A stretch of DNA of 64,000 bases, taken from Sphingomonas faeni. Its GTDB lineage: Bacteria; Pseudomonadota; Alphaproteobacteria; Sphingomonadales; Sphingomonadaceae. The stretch lies in the NCBI RefSeq assembly GCF_024273235.1, contig NZ_JANBVH010000021.1, positions 21,277 to 85,276 on the forward strand, given 5' to 3'. The translations under genes and the position numbers were made by a program. Below, piece after piece: positions 30,734-39,584 of the stretch. Within the stretch, counting starts at the first letter, position 1. Each line of letters opens with the position of its first letter. The notes beneath the pieces are model-generated. The model searched no databases, had not been told where the DNA came from, and was given only the letters and a program-made list of their open reading frames with translations.

Positions 30734-31744
30734 TTACGCCTGGAAGACCGCCTTGGTACCCGGCTTGATCATCATCGACAGCCGCGCGGCATCCCAGTTG
30801 GTCAGGCGGATACAGCCATGGCTCTCCGCACGCCCGATCGTCTCCGGGTTAGGCGTACCGTGGATGCCGTAATGCTCCTTCGACAGATCCATCCAGACGA
30901 CGCCGACCGGACCGTTCGGCCCCGGCGGCAGCATCTCCTTCTGCTGGCCCTTCTTGGCGTCCCAGAACAGCGCGGGATTGAAGTGGAACTTCGGATTGTA
31001 ATCGGACCCCTTGATCGTCCACGTGCCGAGCGACAGCGGGTCGTGGCTCGACCCCATCGTCGCGGAGAACTGCGCGATCAGCTTGTCGTTCGCGTCGAGC
31101 ACGCGGAGCACGCCGTCGGACTTGTCAACGACGACGTGATCCGCCTGCGGCTGCTTGGCATCGACGTTCAGCATGTTGAGAGTCGCGGTCCAGTCCGGCC
31201 GGAACTTGGCATCGTAGGCGCGCGATGTCGGCAATGCGTTCGGGAACACGACCTTCGTGCCCGGTGTCAGCATCGTCGTCGGCGAGTTCAGCGCCATGAT
31301 CACTGCTGGCGTGGTGTGGAACATCTCGCCGAGCTTCTCCATGACCGAGCGATAGCCGATCGTCTGGAGTTCCGCCTGCTTGGCGGGATCCTTGGGCAGC
31401 GGAGTGACGAACGGCCCCGCGAGCATCTGCGGCGTCAACGCGATCGTCACCGTCGGCCGCGCGGCGCGATACGGATACAGCGCCTGCAACGTCCGCGCAT
31501 CGGGCTTGCCGGTGATCGGCAGGCCCTTCGCCTCCTGAAACCCCTTCAACGCCGCGACCAGGGACTGCCCGCCACGCCCGTCGAGCACGCCCGGTCCGAA
31601 ACCGAGATGATCGAGGATCACCTGCACGTGGAGGATGTTGCGATCGATCGGTACGGACTTTGCCGGAACCGTCTGCGCCAAAGCGGGCGACGCCAGGCCG
31701 AACAGGCCCGCTACAAGAACCGAAGCCTTCACAAATGCCGTCAT
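30734..31744 (-). CDS. L,D-transpeptidase (YkuD family) with peptidoglycan-binding domain
   Basis: Forms 3-3 peptidoglycan cross-links or attaches proteins to the wall in the periplasm. The 336 residues start with a signal peptide (positively charged end then VLVAGLFGLASPALAQ, cleavage near residue 23). A peptidoglycan-binding helical domain (LDHLGFGPGVLDGRGG) and a LysM-like segment follow, and then the YkuD domain with HGTPN and the catalytic SHGCIRL (Cys about 311). An open frame extends upstream, but the ATG at 31744 is chosen because it puts the signal peptide at the N-terminus. Confidence 0.92.
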   Translation of the reverse strand: MTAFVKASVLVAGLFGLASPALAQTVPAKSVPIDRNILHVQVILDHLGFGPGVLDGRGGQSLVAALKGFQEAKGLPITGKPDARTLQALYPYRAARPTVTIALTPQMLAGPFVTPLPKDPAKQAELQTIGYRSVMEKLGEMFHTTPAVIMALNSPTTMLTPGTKVVFPNALPTSRAYDAKFRPDWTATLNMLNVDAKQPQADHVVVDKSDGVLRVLDANDKLIAQFSATMGSSHDPLSLGTWTIKGSDYNPKFHFNPALFWDAKKGQQKEMLPPGPNGPVGVVWMDLSKEHYGIHGTPNPETIGRAESHGCIRLTNWDAARLSMMIKPGTKAVFQA

Positions 31745-31828
31745 GCCGTCATCCCAACCGTTACGCTCCTGCATCAAACGGTCGGGACGACGGTTGTTTC
31801 CGTTGAACGAAACGGCCCCGTTCACCTA

Positions 31829-31866
31829 CCGCCCGTTATCCTGACGAAAGTCAGGATGACGGGCGG
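31829..31866. repeat. short hairpin of the CGTCATCCTGA type
   Basis: Arms of 16 bases, CCGCCCGTTATCCTGA and TCAGGATGACGGGCGG, differ by one pair and enclose the loop CGAAAG. Read on the plus strand it is followed by TTTGTTTCG and looks terminator-like, but no plus-strand gene ends here. It sits between thiE and the L,D-transpeptidase gene on the minus strand, where it is preceded by A-rich and not followed by T-rich sequence. Confidence 0.75.
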
Positions 31867-31884
31867 TTTGTTTCGTTAGTCGGT

Positions 31885-32574
31885 TCAGCGCTGGGCAAGA
31901 ACCTCGCCGAACGCCTTGATCGCCGCGACCTCGTCGCCACCCCAGACGGCGCCCGACACGGCGATGAAATCCGCACCGGCCGCAACGAGCGGCGCGGCGT
32001 TCTCCGGCGTGATGCCACCGATCGCAACGCAGGGCATCTCGAACAGTGTCGACCACCAGGACAGGATCACCGGCTCGGCGGTATGCGTCGCGACCTTCGT
32101 CGTGGTCGGATAGAAGGCGCCGAACGCGACGTAGTCGGCCCCGGCCTCGCCCGCTTCCATCGCCAGATGACGACTGCCGTGACAGCTCACGCCGATCTGC
32201 GCATTGGGCCCGAGCTGCGCGCGCGCCTCGCGCGGATCGCCGTCTTCCTGCCCGAGATGCACGCCGTCCGCGTCGAGCCGCTTGGCCAGTCCGATGTCGT
32301 CGTTGACGATGAACGCGACGTCGCGCTCAGCGCAGATCGCGCGCAACGGCTCGCCGAGCGCGGCAGCTGCGTGCTGGTCGATGTCCTTGACCCGGAACTG
32401 GAACGCGGCCACCGGCCCGGCGTCGAGCGCCCGCGCCAGCCGCGCGGGGAAATCGCCCCCGACGTCGAGCGGCGATACCAGATACAACTGGCACGGCGGC
32501 CGACGCATGTCGCGTCGGAAATTCTCGGCGAAATTGGGATCAAGCGGGCCCAGCGGATCTTCGAATTCGGTCAT
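31885..32574 (-). CDS. thiE: thiamine phosphate synthase
   Basis: Joins the hydroxymethylpyrimidine and thiazole halves to make thiamine monophosphate, 229 residues, TIM barrel. Typical motifs are present: [25 protein letters not shown], the Ser-containing GVSCHGSRH loop and [11 protein letters not shown]. The ATG at 32574 with GGGGGCGGAC upstream gives a 22-residue extension before CQLYLVSP and overlaps the upstream gene by 35 bases; an ATG at residue 23 would remove the overlap. No TPP riboswitch is recognisable upstream, and no other thiamine gene is near. Confidence 0.9.
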   Translation of the reverse strand: MTEFEDPLGPLDPNFAENFRRDMRRPPCQLYLVSPLDVGGDFPARLARALDAGPVAAFQFRVKDIDQHAAAALGEPLRAICAERDVAFIVNDDIGLAKRLDADGVHLGQEDGDPREARAQLGPNAQIGVSCHGSRHLAMEAGEAGADYVAFGAFYPTTTKVATHTAEPVILSWWSTLFEMPCVAIGGITPENAAPLVAAGADFIAVSGAVWGGDEVAAIKAFGEVLAQR

Positions 32575-33046
32575 GTCCGCCCCCTAGCCGGTTCAGCGCC
32601 TGAGCGAAACCGGTTGGATCATCGAGCCGATGTGCGATCGTCGATATCTTGCGCCGACCTACTGGGACGGGCGCCGCGAGATCGACCACGACATTCGGGT
32701 AGGCAATCAATGCCAGGTTCAGCACGTGACGCTGCTTCAGCGTCGCTGCATCGCATGACGAGCGCAATCCGAGGATGCTCTCCGTTGGAACGCTGACCGA
32801 CCGAAGCCGGCCGATCCGCATCAACATCCGGTCCGCATCGAGTAGCACCGGCAAGCGGCGGAAGGAGCGTACAAACATCATCAGCCAGCCGATCCCGGCG
32901 ACTGTCACCAGCGCGACGAAGATCGCGAGACGAGGCCACCAATGCGCCAGCAACAGATGAACGACGACCAGCTCGACGGTCGAGAGCCCGATAAGAACCC
33001 AGATCATCGGGCCGATCGCCTTATGATAGGTGAACGCCCCGATCAA
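32540..33046 (-). CDS. two-TM membrane protein of unknown function
   Basis: A 168-residue protein with two hydrophobic segments (about residues 12-35 and 39-62) followed by a soluble domain of about 100 residues, [20 protein letters not shown] onward, rich in beta-strand-like stretches. The topology resembles PH-like bacterial membrane proteins, but I do not recognise the family. It starts six bases after the fba stop and overlaps thiE, so it is probably transcribed with both. Confidence 0.65.
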   Translation of the reverse strand: MIGAFTYHKAIGPMIWVLIGLSTVELVVVHLLLAHWWPRLAIFVALVTVAGIGWLMMFVRSFRRLPVLLDADRMLMRIGRLRSVSVPTESILGLRSSCDAATLKQRHVLNLALIAYPNVVVDLAAPVPVGRRKISTIAHRLDDPTGFAQALNRLGGGHDRIRRSAGPA

Positions 33047-33052
33047 AGGACC

Positions 33053-33973
33053 TTATTCCTCGTTCTTGTAGATACGGATGATGCGGTCGAGCATCGCCAG
33101 TGCCTCGTCGCGGGGGCGCTGGAAGGTGTTGCGACCGATGATCGAGCCGTTGCCGCCACCGTCGCGGATGTCGCGCGCGTCCTGGAACACCGCGTCCTCG
33201 CCCTTCGACGCACCGCCCGAGAAGACGTTGATGCGACGCCCGGCGAAGCTCGACTGGACGACGTGCTTCACGCGGTCCGACTGCTTCGACCAGTCGGTGT
33301 TCGCGTAGAGCGGCTTGGCTTCCTTCTGCTCGATATGCGCGGTCGGCAGCTTGGTCTTGATGATGTGCGCGCCGAGCAGCGCCGCCATGTGCGCGGCATA
33401 GGCCCCGACGTCGAGCGCGAGTTCGCCGTCCTTGGTCAGCTCACCGCCGCGCGGGTAGGACCAGATCACCGTGGCGATGCCGACTGACTTGGCCTCTTCG
33501 CTCAGTTCACGGATCTCCTCGACGAGGTCGAAGAACTGATCCGCACCCGGATAGATCGTGAAGCCGATCGCCGCCGAACCGAGCCGAACGGCATCCGACA
33601 CGGTCGCGGTCACCGCCTGGTCGATCGACGTCGCCCAGCTGTTCGAGCTGTTGCACTTCAGGATCGTCGGGATCTGCCCCGCAAACGTATCCGCCCCAGC
33701 TTCGAGCATCCCGAGCGGCGCCGCATAGGCGCTGAGCCCGGCGTCGATAGCGAGCTGGTAATGGTAATGCGGGTCGTACGCCGGCGGATTAACCGAGAAG
33801 CTGCGCGCCGGGCCATGCTCGAAGCCCTGGTCGACCGGCAGGATCACCAGCTTGCCGGTTCCGCCGAGCTTGCCCTGCATCAGGATGCGCGCGAGATTCG
33901 CCTTCACCGCCGGGCTGGTGGCTTCGTATTTGTCGAGGATGGTTTTGACTTGCGGGGTGATCGTCGAGGTCAT
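33053..33973 (-). CDS. fbaB: fructose-bisphosphate aldolase, class I (DhnA type)
   Basis: Cleaves fructose-1,6-bisphosphate through a Schiff-base lysine in glycolysis and makes it in gluconeogenesis. The 306 residues from the ATG at 33973 (AAAGGA upstream) match the archaeal/FbaB-like class I family, with ILPVDQGFEHGPARSF near the N-terminus, IWSYPRGGELTKDGELALDV, and INVFSGGASKGED in the phosphate site. Twelve extra codons upstream are open but lack homology. The toxin gene ends only 20 bases upstream, so the aldolase may share transcripts with the toxin-antitoxin pair. Confidence 0.92.
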   Translation of the reverse strand: MTSTITPQVKTILDKYEATSPAVKANLARILMQGKLGGTGKLVILPVDQGFEHGPARSFSVNPPAYDPHYHYQLAIDAGLSAYAAPLGMLEAGADTFAGQIPTILKCNSSNSWATSIDQAVTATVSDAVRLGSAAIGFTIYPGADQFFDLVEEIRELSEEAKSVGIATVIWSYPRGGELTKDGELALDVGAYAAHMAALLGAHIIKTKLPTAHIEQKEAKPLYANTDWSKQSDRVKHVVQSSFAGRRINVFSGGASKGEDAVFQDARDIRDGGGNGSIIGRNTFQRPRDEALAMLDRIIRIYKNEE

Positions 33974-33993
33974 GGTAAATCCTTTTCTGATAT

Positions 33994-34320
33994 TCAAAGT
34001 TCCAGCCACCGGCGAAGTGCCTGATCGACCGCAAACATGGTTTCGTTGGAAGCAACACCGACGCGTCGACCGATGCGATGCCGCCAGACCGACTGCACCT
34101 TGTCGACACTGACCTCGCTCGGTTTAAAGAGCCCCGTGTCGGGATTTGCAGCGATCGGTATGCGGAACATGCCGAGGCCGGCAAGCTGGCTGGTAATCAA
34201 ACACACCGTGACGCTGTCATGGTCGCGCAGGAACGCGTCGGTCTGAACGACGAGTGCCGGGCGCGGCTTTCTGGCGAAATCTCCGGCGTCGGCAATAGTG
34301 ACGATATCACCGCGTTTCAT
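33994..34320 (-). CDS. type II toxin, MazF/PemK family
   Basis: A 108-residue protein with the MazF/PemK layout: N-terminal RGDIVTIA, then RPALVVQTDAF, VTVCLITSQ, FRIPI and the C-terminal SEVSVDKVQSVWRHRIGRRVG, the typical conserved block of this ribosome-independent mRNA endonuclease family. Its ATG overlaps the antitoxin stop by four bases. The pair lies between pgk and fba, an unusual place for a toxin gene. Confidence 0.88.
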   Translation of the reverse strand: MKRGDIVTIADAGDFARKPRPALVVQTDAFLRDHDSVTVCLITSQLAGLGMFRIPIAANPDTGLFKPSEVSVDKVQSVWRHRIGRRVGVASNETMFAVDQALRRWLEL

Positions 34321-34583
34321 TCGGCGGCATCACGGCGATTGTTGGAAGGCTCTGGGTCATCCCAGGCTACTCCCAAACGCTCCCATTCCTCGTCTTCTTC
34401 GGTCCAGCCAAGTGCCGCCGCCGCGAGCGACTGCCGCTTCGCCTCCGCAAGGAATGCCTCGTCGTGGCGTTCGACATAGCGTCGCACGGCTTCGCGTGCG
34501 ATATCGCTCTTGCTGCGCCCTTGGGTGCGCGCAACCGCCGCGAGTCGTTCTTCGAGTTCACTATCGAGCCTGACGCCGAGCAT
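34317..34583 (-). CDS. type II antitoxin, ribbon-helix-helix type
   Basis: An 88-residue protein. Residues 1-42 fit a ribbon-helix-helix DNA-binding domain (short strand LGVRLDSELEERL, then two helices with SKSDIAREAVRRYVE). The acidic C-terminal part, with WTEEDEEWERLGVAWDDPEP, is the expected disordered toxin-binding tail. It is translated just before the toxin with an ATGA overlap. A GGAG site lies 6 bases before its ATG. Its own promoter and palindromic operator are listed separately. Confidence 0.88.
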   Translation of the reverse strand: MLGVRLDSELEERLAAVARTQGRSKSDIAREAVRRYVERHDEAFLAEAKRQSLAAAALGWTEEDEEWERLGVAWDDPEPSNNRRDAAE

Positions 34584-34625
34584 CCGAGTCTCCGTTTAAC
34601 ATGTTAAACATAGCTCGGATGCTCG
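34577..34625. promoter_or_regulatory. nested palindrome, candidate antitoxin operator
   Basis: A perfect 16-base palindrome GTTTAACATGTTAAAC (34594-34609) is flanked by 12-base inverted arms CGAGCATCCGAG (34577-34588) and CTCGGATGCTCG (34614-34625), with asymmetric 5- and 4-base joints. The left arm contains the antitoxin start codon and the right arm the spacer of its promoter. Ribbon-helix-helix antitoxins usually bind such repeats to shut off their own operon; the RNA form could also hide the start codon. Confidence 0.7.
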
Positions 34626-34635
34626 CGTATTTCAA
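34607..34635 (-). promoter_or_regulatory. toxin-antitoxin promoter
   Basis: Minus-strand -35 TTGAAA (34635-34630), a 17-base spacer and -10 TATGTT (34612-34607). The -35 begins within the last codons of pgk and includes its TGA stop. The -10 overlaps the central palindrome, so repressor binding would block it. An mRNA started here has a leader of about 17-20 bases before the antitoxin ATG. Confidence 0.6.
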
Positions 34636-35822
34636 CCGTGGAGCGCGGCGACCCCCGGGAGGGTCTTGCCCTCCATCCATTCCAGGAACGCGCCGCCTGC
34701 GGTCGAGACAAAGGTGAAGGCGTCCGCCACGCCGGCGTGGTTGAGCGCCGCGACCGTATCGCCGCCGCCGGCGACCGAGACGAGCGAGCCGCCCTCGGTC
34801 AGGGCCGCTGCCGTCTTGGCGAGCGCGACGGTGGCCTTGTCGAACGGTGGCGTCTCGAAGGCGCCGAGCGGGCCGTTCCAGACCAAAGTGCGGCAGTTCT
34901 TGAGGACGTCCCCGAGCGATTCGACCGCGGCCGGGCCGACGTCGAGGATCATCTCGTCGGCGGCGACTTCGTGGACGTTGACGGTGCGCGTGGCGGGGTT
35001 CGGCTTGAACTCCTTGGCGACCACCACGTCGTACGGCAGGTGGACGGTGCAGTTGGCCTTGTCCGCGGCTTCCATGATCTGTTCGCAAACGCTTGCAAGC
35101 TCATGCTCGCACAGGCTTTTGCCGACGTCGACGCCGCGCGCCGCGAGGAAGGTGTTGGCCATGCCGCCACCGATGATCAGATGATCGACCTTGGTGACGA
35201 GGTGACGCAGAACGTCGAGCTTCGACGACACTTTCGCGCCCCCCACGACGGCTGCGACCGGATGCTCGGGCTCACCGAGCGCTTTCTGGAGCGCGTCGAG
35301 TTCGGCTTCCATCGCGCGGCCGGCATAGGCTGGCAGGACATGCGCAAGGCCCTCGGTCGAGGCGTGCGCGCGATGTGCGGCGGAGAAGGCGTCGTTGACG
35401 TACAGGTCGCCGAGTCGGGCGAAACGCTGGACCACCGCCGGGTCGTTCTTTTCTTCGCCGCCGAAGAAGCGCGTGTTCTCCAGCACCGCGATGTCGCCGG
35501 GTTCGAGCATGGCAACGGCGTCATCCGCGCCCTCCCAGTCGATGTAGCGGACTTCGCGACCCAGCACTTCGCTGTACGGCTTCACGACCTGCGACAGCGA
35601 GAACTCCGGGCTCGGCACGCCCTTGGGACGGCCGAAATGCGCGAGGACGAGGACGATCGCACCCTTGTCGGCAAGCTCGCCGACGGTCGCGACAGTCGCG
35701 CGCAATCGGGTGTCGTCGGTGACATGCCCCTCGGCCATCGGCACGTTCAGGTCTTCGCGGACGAGCACGCGCTTGCCCTGGATGTCGCCGATATCATCTA
35801 GCGTCTTGAATGGCTTGGTCAT
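34632..35822 (-). CDS. pgk: phosphoglycerate kinase
   Basis: Transfers phosphate from 1,3-bisphosphoglycerate to ADP in glycolysis, 396 residues, the usual length. The N-terminal substrate site [12 protein letters not shown] (about residues 18-29), [10 protein letters not shown], and the nucleotide site with [10 protein letters not shown] and [12 protein letters not shown] are intact. Its start overlaps the MOSC gene stop by four bases. The next gene downstream is the antitoxin rather than the aldolase. Confidence 0.97.
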   Translation of the reverse strand: MTKPFKTLDDIGDIQGKRVLVREDLNVPMAEGHVTDDTRLRATVATVGELADKGAIVLVLAHFGRPKGVPSPEFSLSQVVKPYSEVLGREVRYIDWEGADDAVAMLEPGDIAVLENTRFFGGEEKNDPAVVQRFARLGDLYVNDAFSAAHRAHASTEGLAHVLPAYAGRAMEAELDALQKALGEPEHPVAAVVGGAKVSSKLDVLRHLVTKVDHLIIGGGMANTFLAARGVDVGKSLCEHELASVCEQIMEAADKANCTVHLPYDVVVAKEFKPNPATRTVNVHEVAADEMILDVGPAAVESLGDVLKNCRTLVWNGPLGAFETPPFDKATVALAKTAAALTEGGSLVSVAGGGDTVAALNHAGVADAFTFVSTAGGAFLEWMEGKTLPGVAALHG

Positions 35823-36277
35823 GGTTCTTCGATCCTGATCTCATCACCGACGGCGACGATGCCGCCCATCAAAACTCGGGTACACGCCCCGCCGCGCCAA
35901 TCGGGCGTCAGCGCGGCGAACAATCCTGGCGCCAGTGCCTCCATGCGTTCGCACGGATCGGTATGGCGCGTCACCTCAAGCACGACGTCCGCACCGATGC
36001 GGAGCCGCGTGCCGGGAACTTGCGGGAGGTCGAAGCCGTCGACGAGCAGGTTCGCGCGGCGTTCGTACCACGGGATATCGTGGCCGACCTCGGCCATCGC
36101 CGCATCCCAGTCGCCGCGTTCGAGCAGCGTGACCTGGCGCCGACCCTTGCCGCCGGGCTTCACATAGCCGCGGAAATCGCCGTGCAGGCCGGCCTCGACG
36201 GTGATCTCGACATGGTCGATGACCTCCATCGGGGCTTTCGCGCGGTGGTGTCGGGCGATCCCGACGATCGTGCCCAT
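35819..36277 (-). CDS. MOSC domain protein
   Basis: A 152-residue stand-alone MOSC (molybdenum cofactor sulfurase C-terminal) domain. The pattern [20 protein letters not shown] near residue 33-52, then [21 protein letters not shown] and the Cys in TDPCERM near residue 109, fits the family, whose conserved Cys binds sulfur or a cofactor. Its function in this organism is unknown. Coupling to pgk by an ATGA overlap is odd for a molybdenum-related protein and probably only reflects operon packing. Confidence 0.85.
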   Translation of the reverse strand: MGTIVGIARHHRAKAPMEVIDHVEITVEAGLHGDFRGYVKPGGKGRRQVTLLERGDWDAAMAEVGHDIPWYERRANLLVDGFDLPQVPGTRLRIGADVVLEVTRHTDPCERMEALAPGLFAALTPDWRGGACTRVLMGGIVAVGDEIRIEEP

Positions 36278-36297
36278 CAGCGATCCATCCCAATCCC

Positions 36298-36382
36298 CGT
36301 CACCCCAGCGAAAGCTGGGGTCTCCTCGTTGGCGGGCGTCTCGACCCGAATGGGGAGATCCCAGCTTTCGCTGGGATGACGG
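36298..36382. repeat. type A palindromic repeat
   Basis: CGTCACCCCAGCGAAAGCTG and CAGCTTTCGCTGGGATGACG flank about 40 bases of spacer, a near-canonical 85-base copy. It lies between gap and the MOSC-pgk pair, all on the minus strand, so it interrupts the gap-pgk run. Confidence 0.85.
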
Positions 36383-36426
36383 TTGTTGTCGGGGCGGAAG
36401 CTATAGGAACGCAGCATCCGTCTACC

Positions 36427-37437
36427 TTAGATGAACTTCGCCATCGCGGTCGCGGTATCAACCATCCGGTTCGAGAAGCCCCATTCGTTATCGTACCAGC
36501 TGACGACGCGGACCAGCTTGCCGTCGATCACCGCGGTCTCCAGGCTGTCGATCGTCGATGACGCCGGAGTATGCTGGAGATCAATCGAGACGAGCGGCTC
36601 GTCCGACCAGTCGAGCACGCCGACCAACGGGCCGCTCTCGGACGCCGCCTTCAGTACCGCGTTCACCTCTTCGCGCGTCGTGTCGCGCGACGGGGTGAAG
36701 GTCAGGTCGATCAGCGAGACGTCCGGCACCGGCACGCGGATCGCCGAACCGTCGAGCTTGCCCTTCAACTCAGGCAGCACTTCGGCGACGGCGCGCGCGG
36801 CACCGGTCGTGGTCGGGATCATCGACATCGCCGCAGCACGTGCGCGACGCAGGTCCGGGTGGATCTGGTCGAGGATCTTCTGGTCGTTGGTGTACGCATG
36901 CACGGTCGTCATCAGGCCGCGCTCGATGCCGATCGCATCGTTCAGCACCTTGGCGACCGGCGCGAGGCAGTTGGTCGTGCACGACGCGTTCGAGACGATC
37001 GTGTGCTCGGCGGTCAGCTTGTCGTGGTTGACGCCGTAGACGACGGTCAGGTCGACATTCTTGCCCGGCGCCGAGATCAGCACCTTCTTGGCACCCGCAT
37101 CGAGATGCTTCTGGCAGCTCGCCTTGTCGGTGAAGAAGCCGGTGCATTCCAGCACGATGTCGACGCCCAGCTCGGCATGCGGCAGGTTGGCGGGATCGCG
37201 CTCGGCAGTGACGCGGATGCGCTTGCCGTCGACGACCAGCTCGTTGCCCTCGGCCGAGACCTCACCCGGATACTTGCCATGCACGCTGTCGCGCTTGAAC
37301 AGCCACGCGTTCGACTTCGCATCGCCGAGATCGTTGATCGCGACGAGTTCGAGTGCGCCGTTCGACTGTTCGAGGACCGCACGGGCGACGAGACGGCCGA
37401 TGCGCCCGAAACCGTTGATCGCAACCTTGACCGTCAT
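36427..37437 (-). CDS. gap: glyceraldehyde-3-phosphate dehydrogenase, type I
   Basis: Oxidises glyceraldehyde-3-phosphate to 1,3-bisphosphoglycerate, 336 residues. [10 protein letters not shown] binds the cofactor; Asp36 after strand 2 (AINDLGD) indicates NAD use. The catalytic SNASCTTNC has Cys at 153, and the C-terminal [12 protein letters not shown] is intact. The frame stays open 940 bases further upstream through zapA-region DNA, but the ATG at 37437 is the family start. A perfect minus-strand TTGACA at 37512-37507 could be its -35, although no good -10 follows. Confidence 0.97.
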   Translation of the reverse strand: MTVKVAINGFGRIGRLVARAVLEQSNGALELVAINDLGDAKSNAWLFKRDSVHGKYPGEVSAEGNELVVDGKRIRVTAERDPANLPHAELGVDIVLECTGFFTDKASCQKHLDAGAKKVLISAPGKNVDLTVVYGVNHDKLTAEHTIVSNASCTTNCLAPVAKVLNDAIGIERGLMTTVHAYTNDQKILDQIHPDLRRARAAAMSMIPTTTGAARAVAEVLPELKGKLDGSAIRVPVPDVSLIDLTFTPSRDTTREEVNAVLKAASESGPLVGVLDWSDEPLVSIDLQHTPASSTIDSLETAVIDGKLVRVVSWYDNEWGFSNRMVDTATAMAKFI

Positions 37438-37582
37438 TGCTGTCTCTCCGCTAACGCCCGCGAGTCCGTTCCGGGCGCGCAGCCTTTGCGGGGCGGTGGG
37501 GCGCCCTGTCAACACCGTGGATCGCGGATCGGGGCGGCGAAACCGGCTTGTCGCACACCCCGGCCATGCTATCTCGCATACT

Positions 37583-37804
37583 ATGTCAGATACAATTACC
37601 GATGCGCCGACGCCTGTCGACCAAAGCGACGCGCCTACTGCCGTCGAACGGATCGACGCGGCGATCGCCAGGATCGAATCCGCTATCGCTGCGCGCGCCG
37701 AAGCTGGCGATGCCCTTGCCAAGCGCCATGCAGCCCTCAAGGCGCGTATGGCCGAAGCCGTCGCCGCGCTCGACGACGTCATTACGCGTGGGAGCCCCAA
37801 CTGA
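37583..37804 (+). CDS. small coiled-coil protein upstream of zapA (ZauP-like candidate)
   Basis: A 73-residue protein whose TGA shares one base with the zapA ATG (TGATG). After a short acidic start ([15 protein letters not shown]) it is one long Ala/Glu/Arg helix ([20 protein letters not shown]) with heptad spacing. In Caulobacter the Z-ring factor ZauP is a coiled-coil protein encoded with zapA, and position, size and composition here agree with that role. Primary-sequence homology cannot be judged by eye. A weak -35/-10 pair (TTGTCG at 37548, TATCTC at 37570) lies just before the start codon. Confidence 0.7.
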   Translation: MSDTITDAPTPVDQSDAPTAVERIDAAIARIESAIAARAEAGDALAKRHAALKARMAEAVAALDDVITRGSPN

Positions 37805-38127
37805 TGGCCCAGGTCATGCTCGATATCGGCGGCCGGCCGCATGCCGTCGCCTGCCGTGACGGCGAAGAGTCGCGTGTCCGCTTGCTGGGCGCGATGGTTT
37901 CCGAACGCTGGGCCACCGCGGACCGCGCGGCAGGCGGGCTCAGCGCCGAGCGCGCGATGCTGTTCGTCGCGCTGATGCTCGCCGACGACCTCGACGAAGC
38001 AGCCCATCGCCCACCCGAAGGATCCGCCGTCAGCGAAATCGCGCTTACCCGGATCGCAGATCGTCTCGAAGGGCTTGCACAAGCTCTTGAGCTTAGCCCC
38101 CTTGAGCAAAGCGGGCCGAACGCCTAG
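37804..38127 (+). CDS. zapA: cell division protein ZapA
   Basis: Binds FtsZ and bundles protofilaments in the Z-ring. The 107 residues show the ZapA pattern: an N-terminal globular half ([20 protein letters not shown], then [10 protein letters not shown]) and a C-terminal coiled-coil half from [12 protein letters not shown] onward. It is translationally coupled to the preceding small coiled-coil gene. The 6S RNA promoter begins within its last codons, an arrangement conserved around zapA and ssrS in Proteobacteria. Confidence 0.88.
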   Translation: MAQVMLDIGGRPHAVACRDGEESRVRLLGAMVSERWATADRAAGGLSAERAMLFVALMLADDLDEAAHRPPEGSAVSEIALTRIADRLEGLAQALELSPLEQSGPNA

Positions 38128-38130
38128 ATT
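38102..38130 (+). promoter_or_regulatory. 6S RNA promoter
   Basis: -35 TTGAGC (38102-38107), 17-base spacer, -10 TAGATT (38125-38130). The -10 starts in the zapA stop codon. The predicted start near 38136-38138 coincides with the 5' side of the terminal stem of the 6S RNA, which supports both calls. Confidence 0.55.
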
Positions 38131-38135
38131 GGGCG

Positions 38136-38294
38136 TGGCGGGTTCTGCCCGGTGCGAGCCTTTATTATCCCTGAGGCTATTCATCATCCATAGGGGGCTG
38201 TCCCTGTTAGGATCCTGGTCCGAAGCATATGGTCCCCACCTGACGTACCGTGCGTCAGTGGATAACCCGGCACACGGCCATGGTGGGCCCGCCA
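38136..38294 (+). ncRNA. ssrS: 6S RNA
   Basis: About 160 bases between zapA and the 5-formyltetrahydrofolate cyclo-ligase gene, the conserved position of ssrS. Ends are set by the terminal stem TGGCGGG (38136-38142) with CCCGCCA (38288-38294). The 5' side GGTTCTGCCCGGTGCGAGCC and the 3' part with GTGGATAACCCGGCACACGG are typical of alphaproteobacterial 6S RNA, with a central bubble that mimics open promoter DNA and sequesters sigma-70 RNA polymerase in stationary phase. No protein-like frame spans it. Exact ends are inferred from pairing. Confidence 0.8.
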
Positions 38295-38322
38295 CATCAC
38301 CATCTTTCGAGGTTGCCTGCGC

Positions 38323-38856
38323 ATGACCGGCAAGAATGCGCTGCGAGCCTCGCTCCGCGCCGCGCGGGAAGCGCAACCACGTGTGGAAATCCCGGTCCCG
38401 TCGGCGTTCGTGGCGCGATTGAAGCCCGGACTGACGGTCGCGTCCTATGTTCCGTTCGGCGGCGAGGCCGATCCGTCACCGTTCGCACGCGCTGCCGTCG
38501 ACGCCGGCTGCGTGATCGCCCTGCCCCATGTCGTGCGTCGATCGCTGCCGATGCGGTTCCTGTCGTGGGAAACCGAGGCTGCACTGATCGCCGGGCCGTT
38601 CGGGTTGCACCAGCCGGCCGAGGACGCGGCCGAGCTCGAACCCGACATCATCCTGACCCCGCTCGTCGGGTTCGATCGCGGCGGCAATCGAATCGGCCAG
38701 GGCGCCGGCTATTACGACCGCGCCTTCCTCGCGCACCCGAATGCGTGGCGCGTCGGCATTGCGCTGTCGGTGCAACAGGTGGATACCCTGACCCCAGACC
38801 CGTGGGACGTCCCGCTCCAAGCCATCGCCACCGAACTCGAATGGATCACGCCATGA
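38323..38856 (+). CDS. fthC: 5-formyltetrahydrofolate cyclo-ligase
   Basis: ATP-dependent conversion of 5-formyl-THF to 5,10-methenyl-THF, 177 residues. An N-terminal basic segment ([15 protein letters not shown]) and the signature [15 protein letters not shown] near residues 126-140, with PLVGFDRGG before it, identify the family. Its position directly after 6S RNA mirrors ygfA in E. coli, where the two are processed from one transcript. DUF2842 follows with an ATGA overlap. Confidence 0.92.
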   Translation: MTGKNALRASLRAAREAQPRVEIPVPSAFVARLKPGLTVASYVPFGGEADPSPFARAAVDAGCVIALPHVVRRSLPMRFLSWETEAALIAGPFGLHQPAEDAAELEPDIILTPLVGFDRGGNRIGQGAGYYDRAFLAHPNAWRVGIALSVQQVDTLTPDPWDVPLQAIATELEWITP

Positions 38857-39053
38857 CGCCAACCTGGCGCAAGCCCGTCGGGATGCTCGGCATCCTGCTC
38901 CTGATCCTGATGTGGTGCGTGGCGATCGTGAGCTTGTCGAACATCGTCGGCAGCTGGCACTGGCTGGCGCAACTCGTGTTCTACGTGTTCACCGGCCTGG
39001 TCTGGATCGCACCGCTGAAGCCGGTGCTGCGGTGGATGGAAATCGGGCGGTAA
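38853..39053 (+). CDS. DUF2842 family membrane protein
   Basis: A 66-residue protein with two hydrophobic helices (about residues 10-30 and 38-55), a short loop SNIVGSWHW and WIAPLKPVLRWME at the end. I recognise the pattern as DUF2842, a small alphaproteobacterial inner-membrane family without assigned role. Its ATG overlaps the cyclo-ligase stop by four bases; an ATG four codons upstream is possible. Confidence 0.85.
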   Translation: MTPTWRKPVGMLGILLLILMWCVAIVSLSNIVGSWHWLAQLVFYVFTGLVWIAPLKPVLRWMEIGR

Positions 39054-39077
39054 GGAGGTATTTTCCTTGCCCCTCCC

Positions 39078-39227
39078 CCGTTCGTCCTGAGTAGCTATTG
39101 AGTAGCCGCGCAGCGGCGTATCGAGAGGGCGTATCGAAGGACAGGTTGGCGCGCGGAACCCATGCTTCGATACGAGCCCTCGATACGCTCCTGACGGAGC
39201 TACTCGGTCTCTACTCAGCACGAACGG
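39078..39227. repeat. inverted repeat, type D
   Basis: CCGTTCGTCCTGAGTAGC at the left and CTACTCAGCACGAACGG at the right bound a 150-base element with internal inverted segments (TATCGAGAGGGCGTATCGAA and TTCGATACGAGCCCTCGATA). The gap 39054-39313 between DUF2842 and the tRNA genes contains this repeat and nothing else I can identify. Confidence 0.8.
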
Positions 39228-39313
39228 TTTGGGGGGAGATAGTCCTACCTGACAGCAGGATTGGATGCTCGCAGCACGCAAAAATCTTTAAGGGTCTCGG
39301 CCACCCTCTAGGG

Positions 39314-39390
<77 letters not shown>

Positions 39391-39488
39391 ATTCCCAATG
39401 ACGAACCCTAGCGCCCCGAAGGACACAGCGGAAGGCTCGTCAAAACCTTGACACAATCTCGAACCATCTACCCGGTCAGGGCAAACGA

Positions 39489-39565
<77 letters not shown>

Positions 39566-39584
39566 TGAAACAGCGTGGAGGCGG

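Noticed and set aside
32575..32700. Possible TPP riboswitch before thiE
   Set aside because: The upstream bases are the coding end of the membrane-protein gene, and no thi-box core is recognisable.
37438..38376. Upstream extension of the gap frame across zapA and 6S RNA
   Set aside because: The family start is at 37437; the extension reads antisense through the zapA region and lacks homology.
39054..39313. CRISPR-like repetition near the tRNA genes
   Set aside because: The segments are one inverted repeat with internal arms and not direct repeats with regular spacers.
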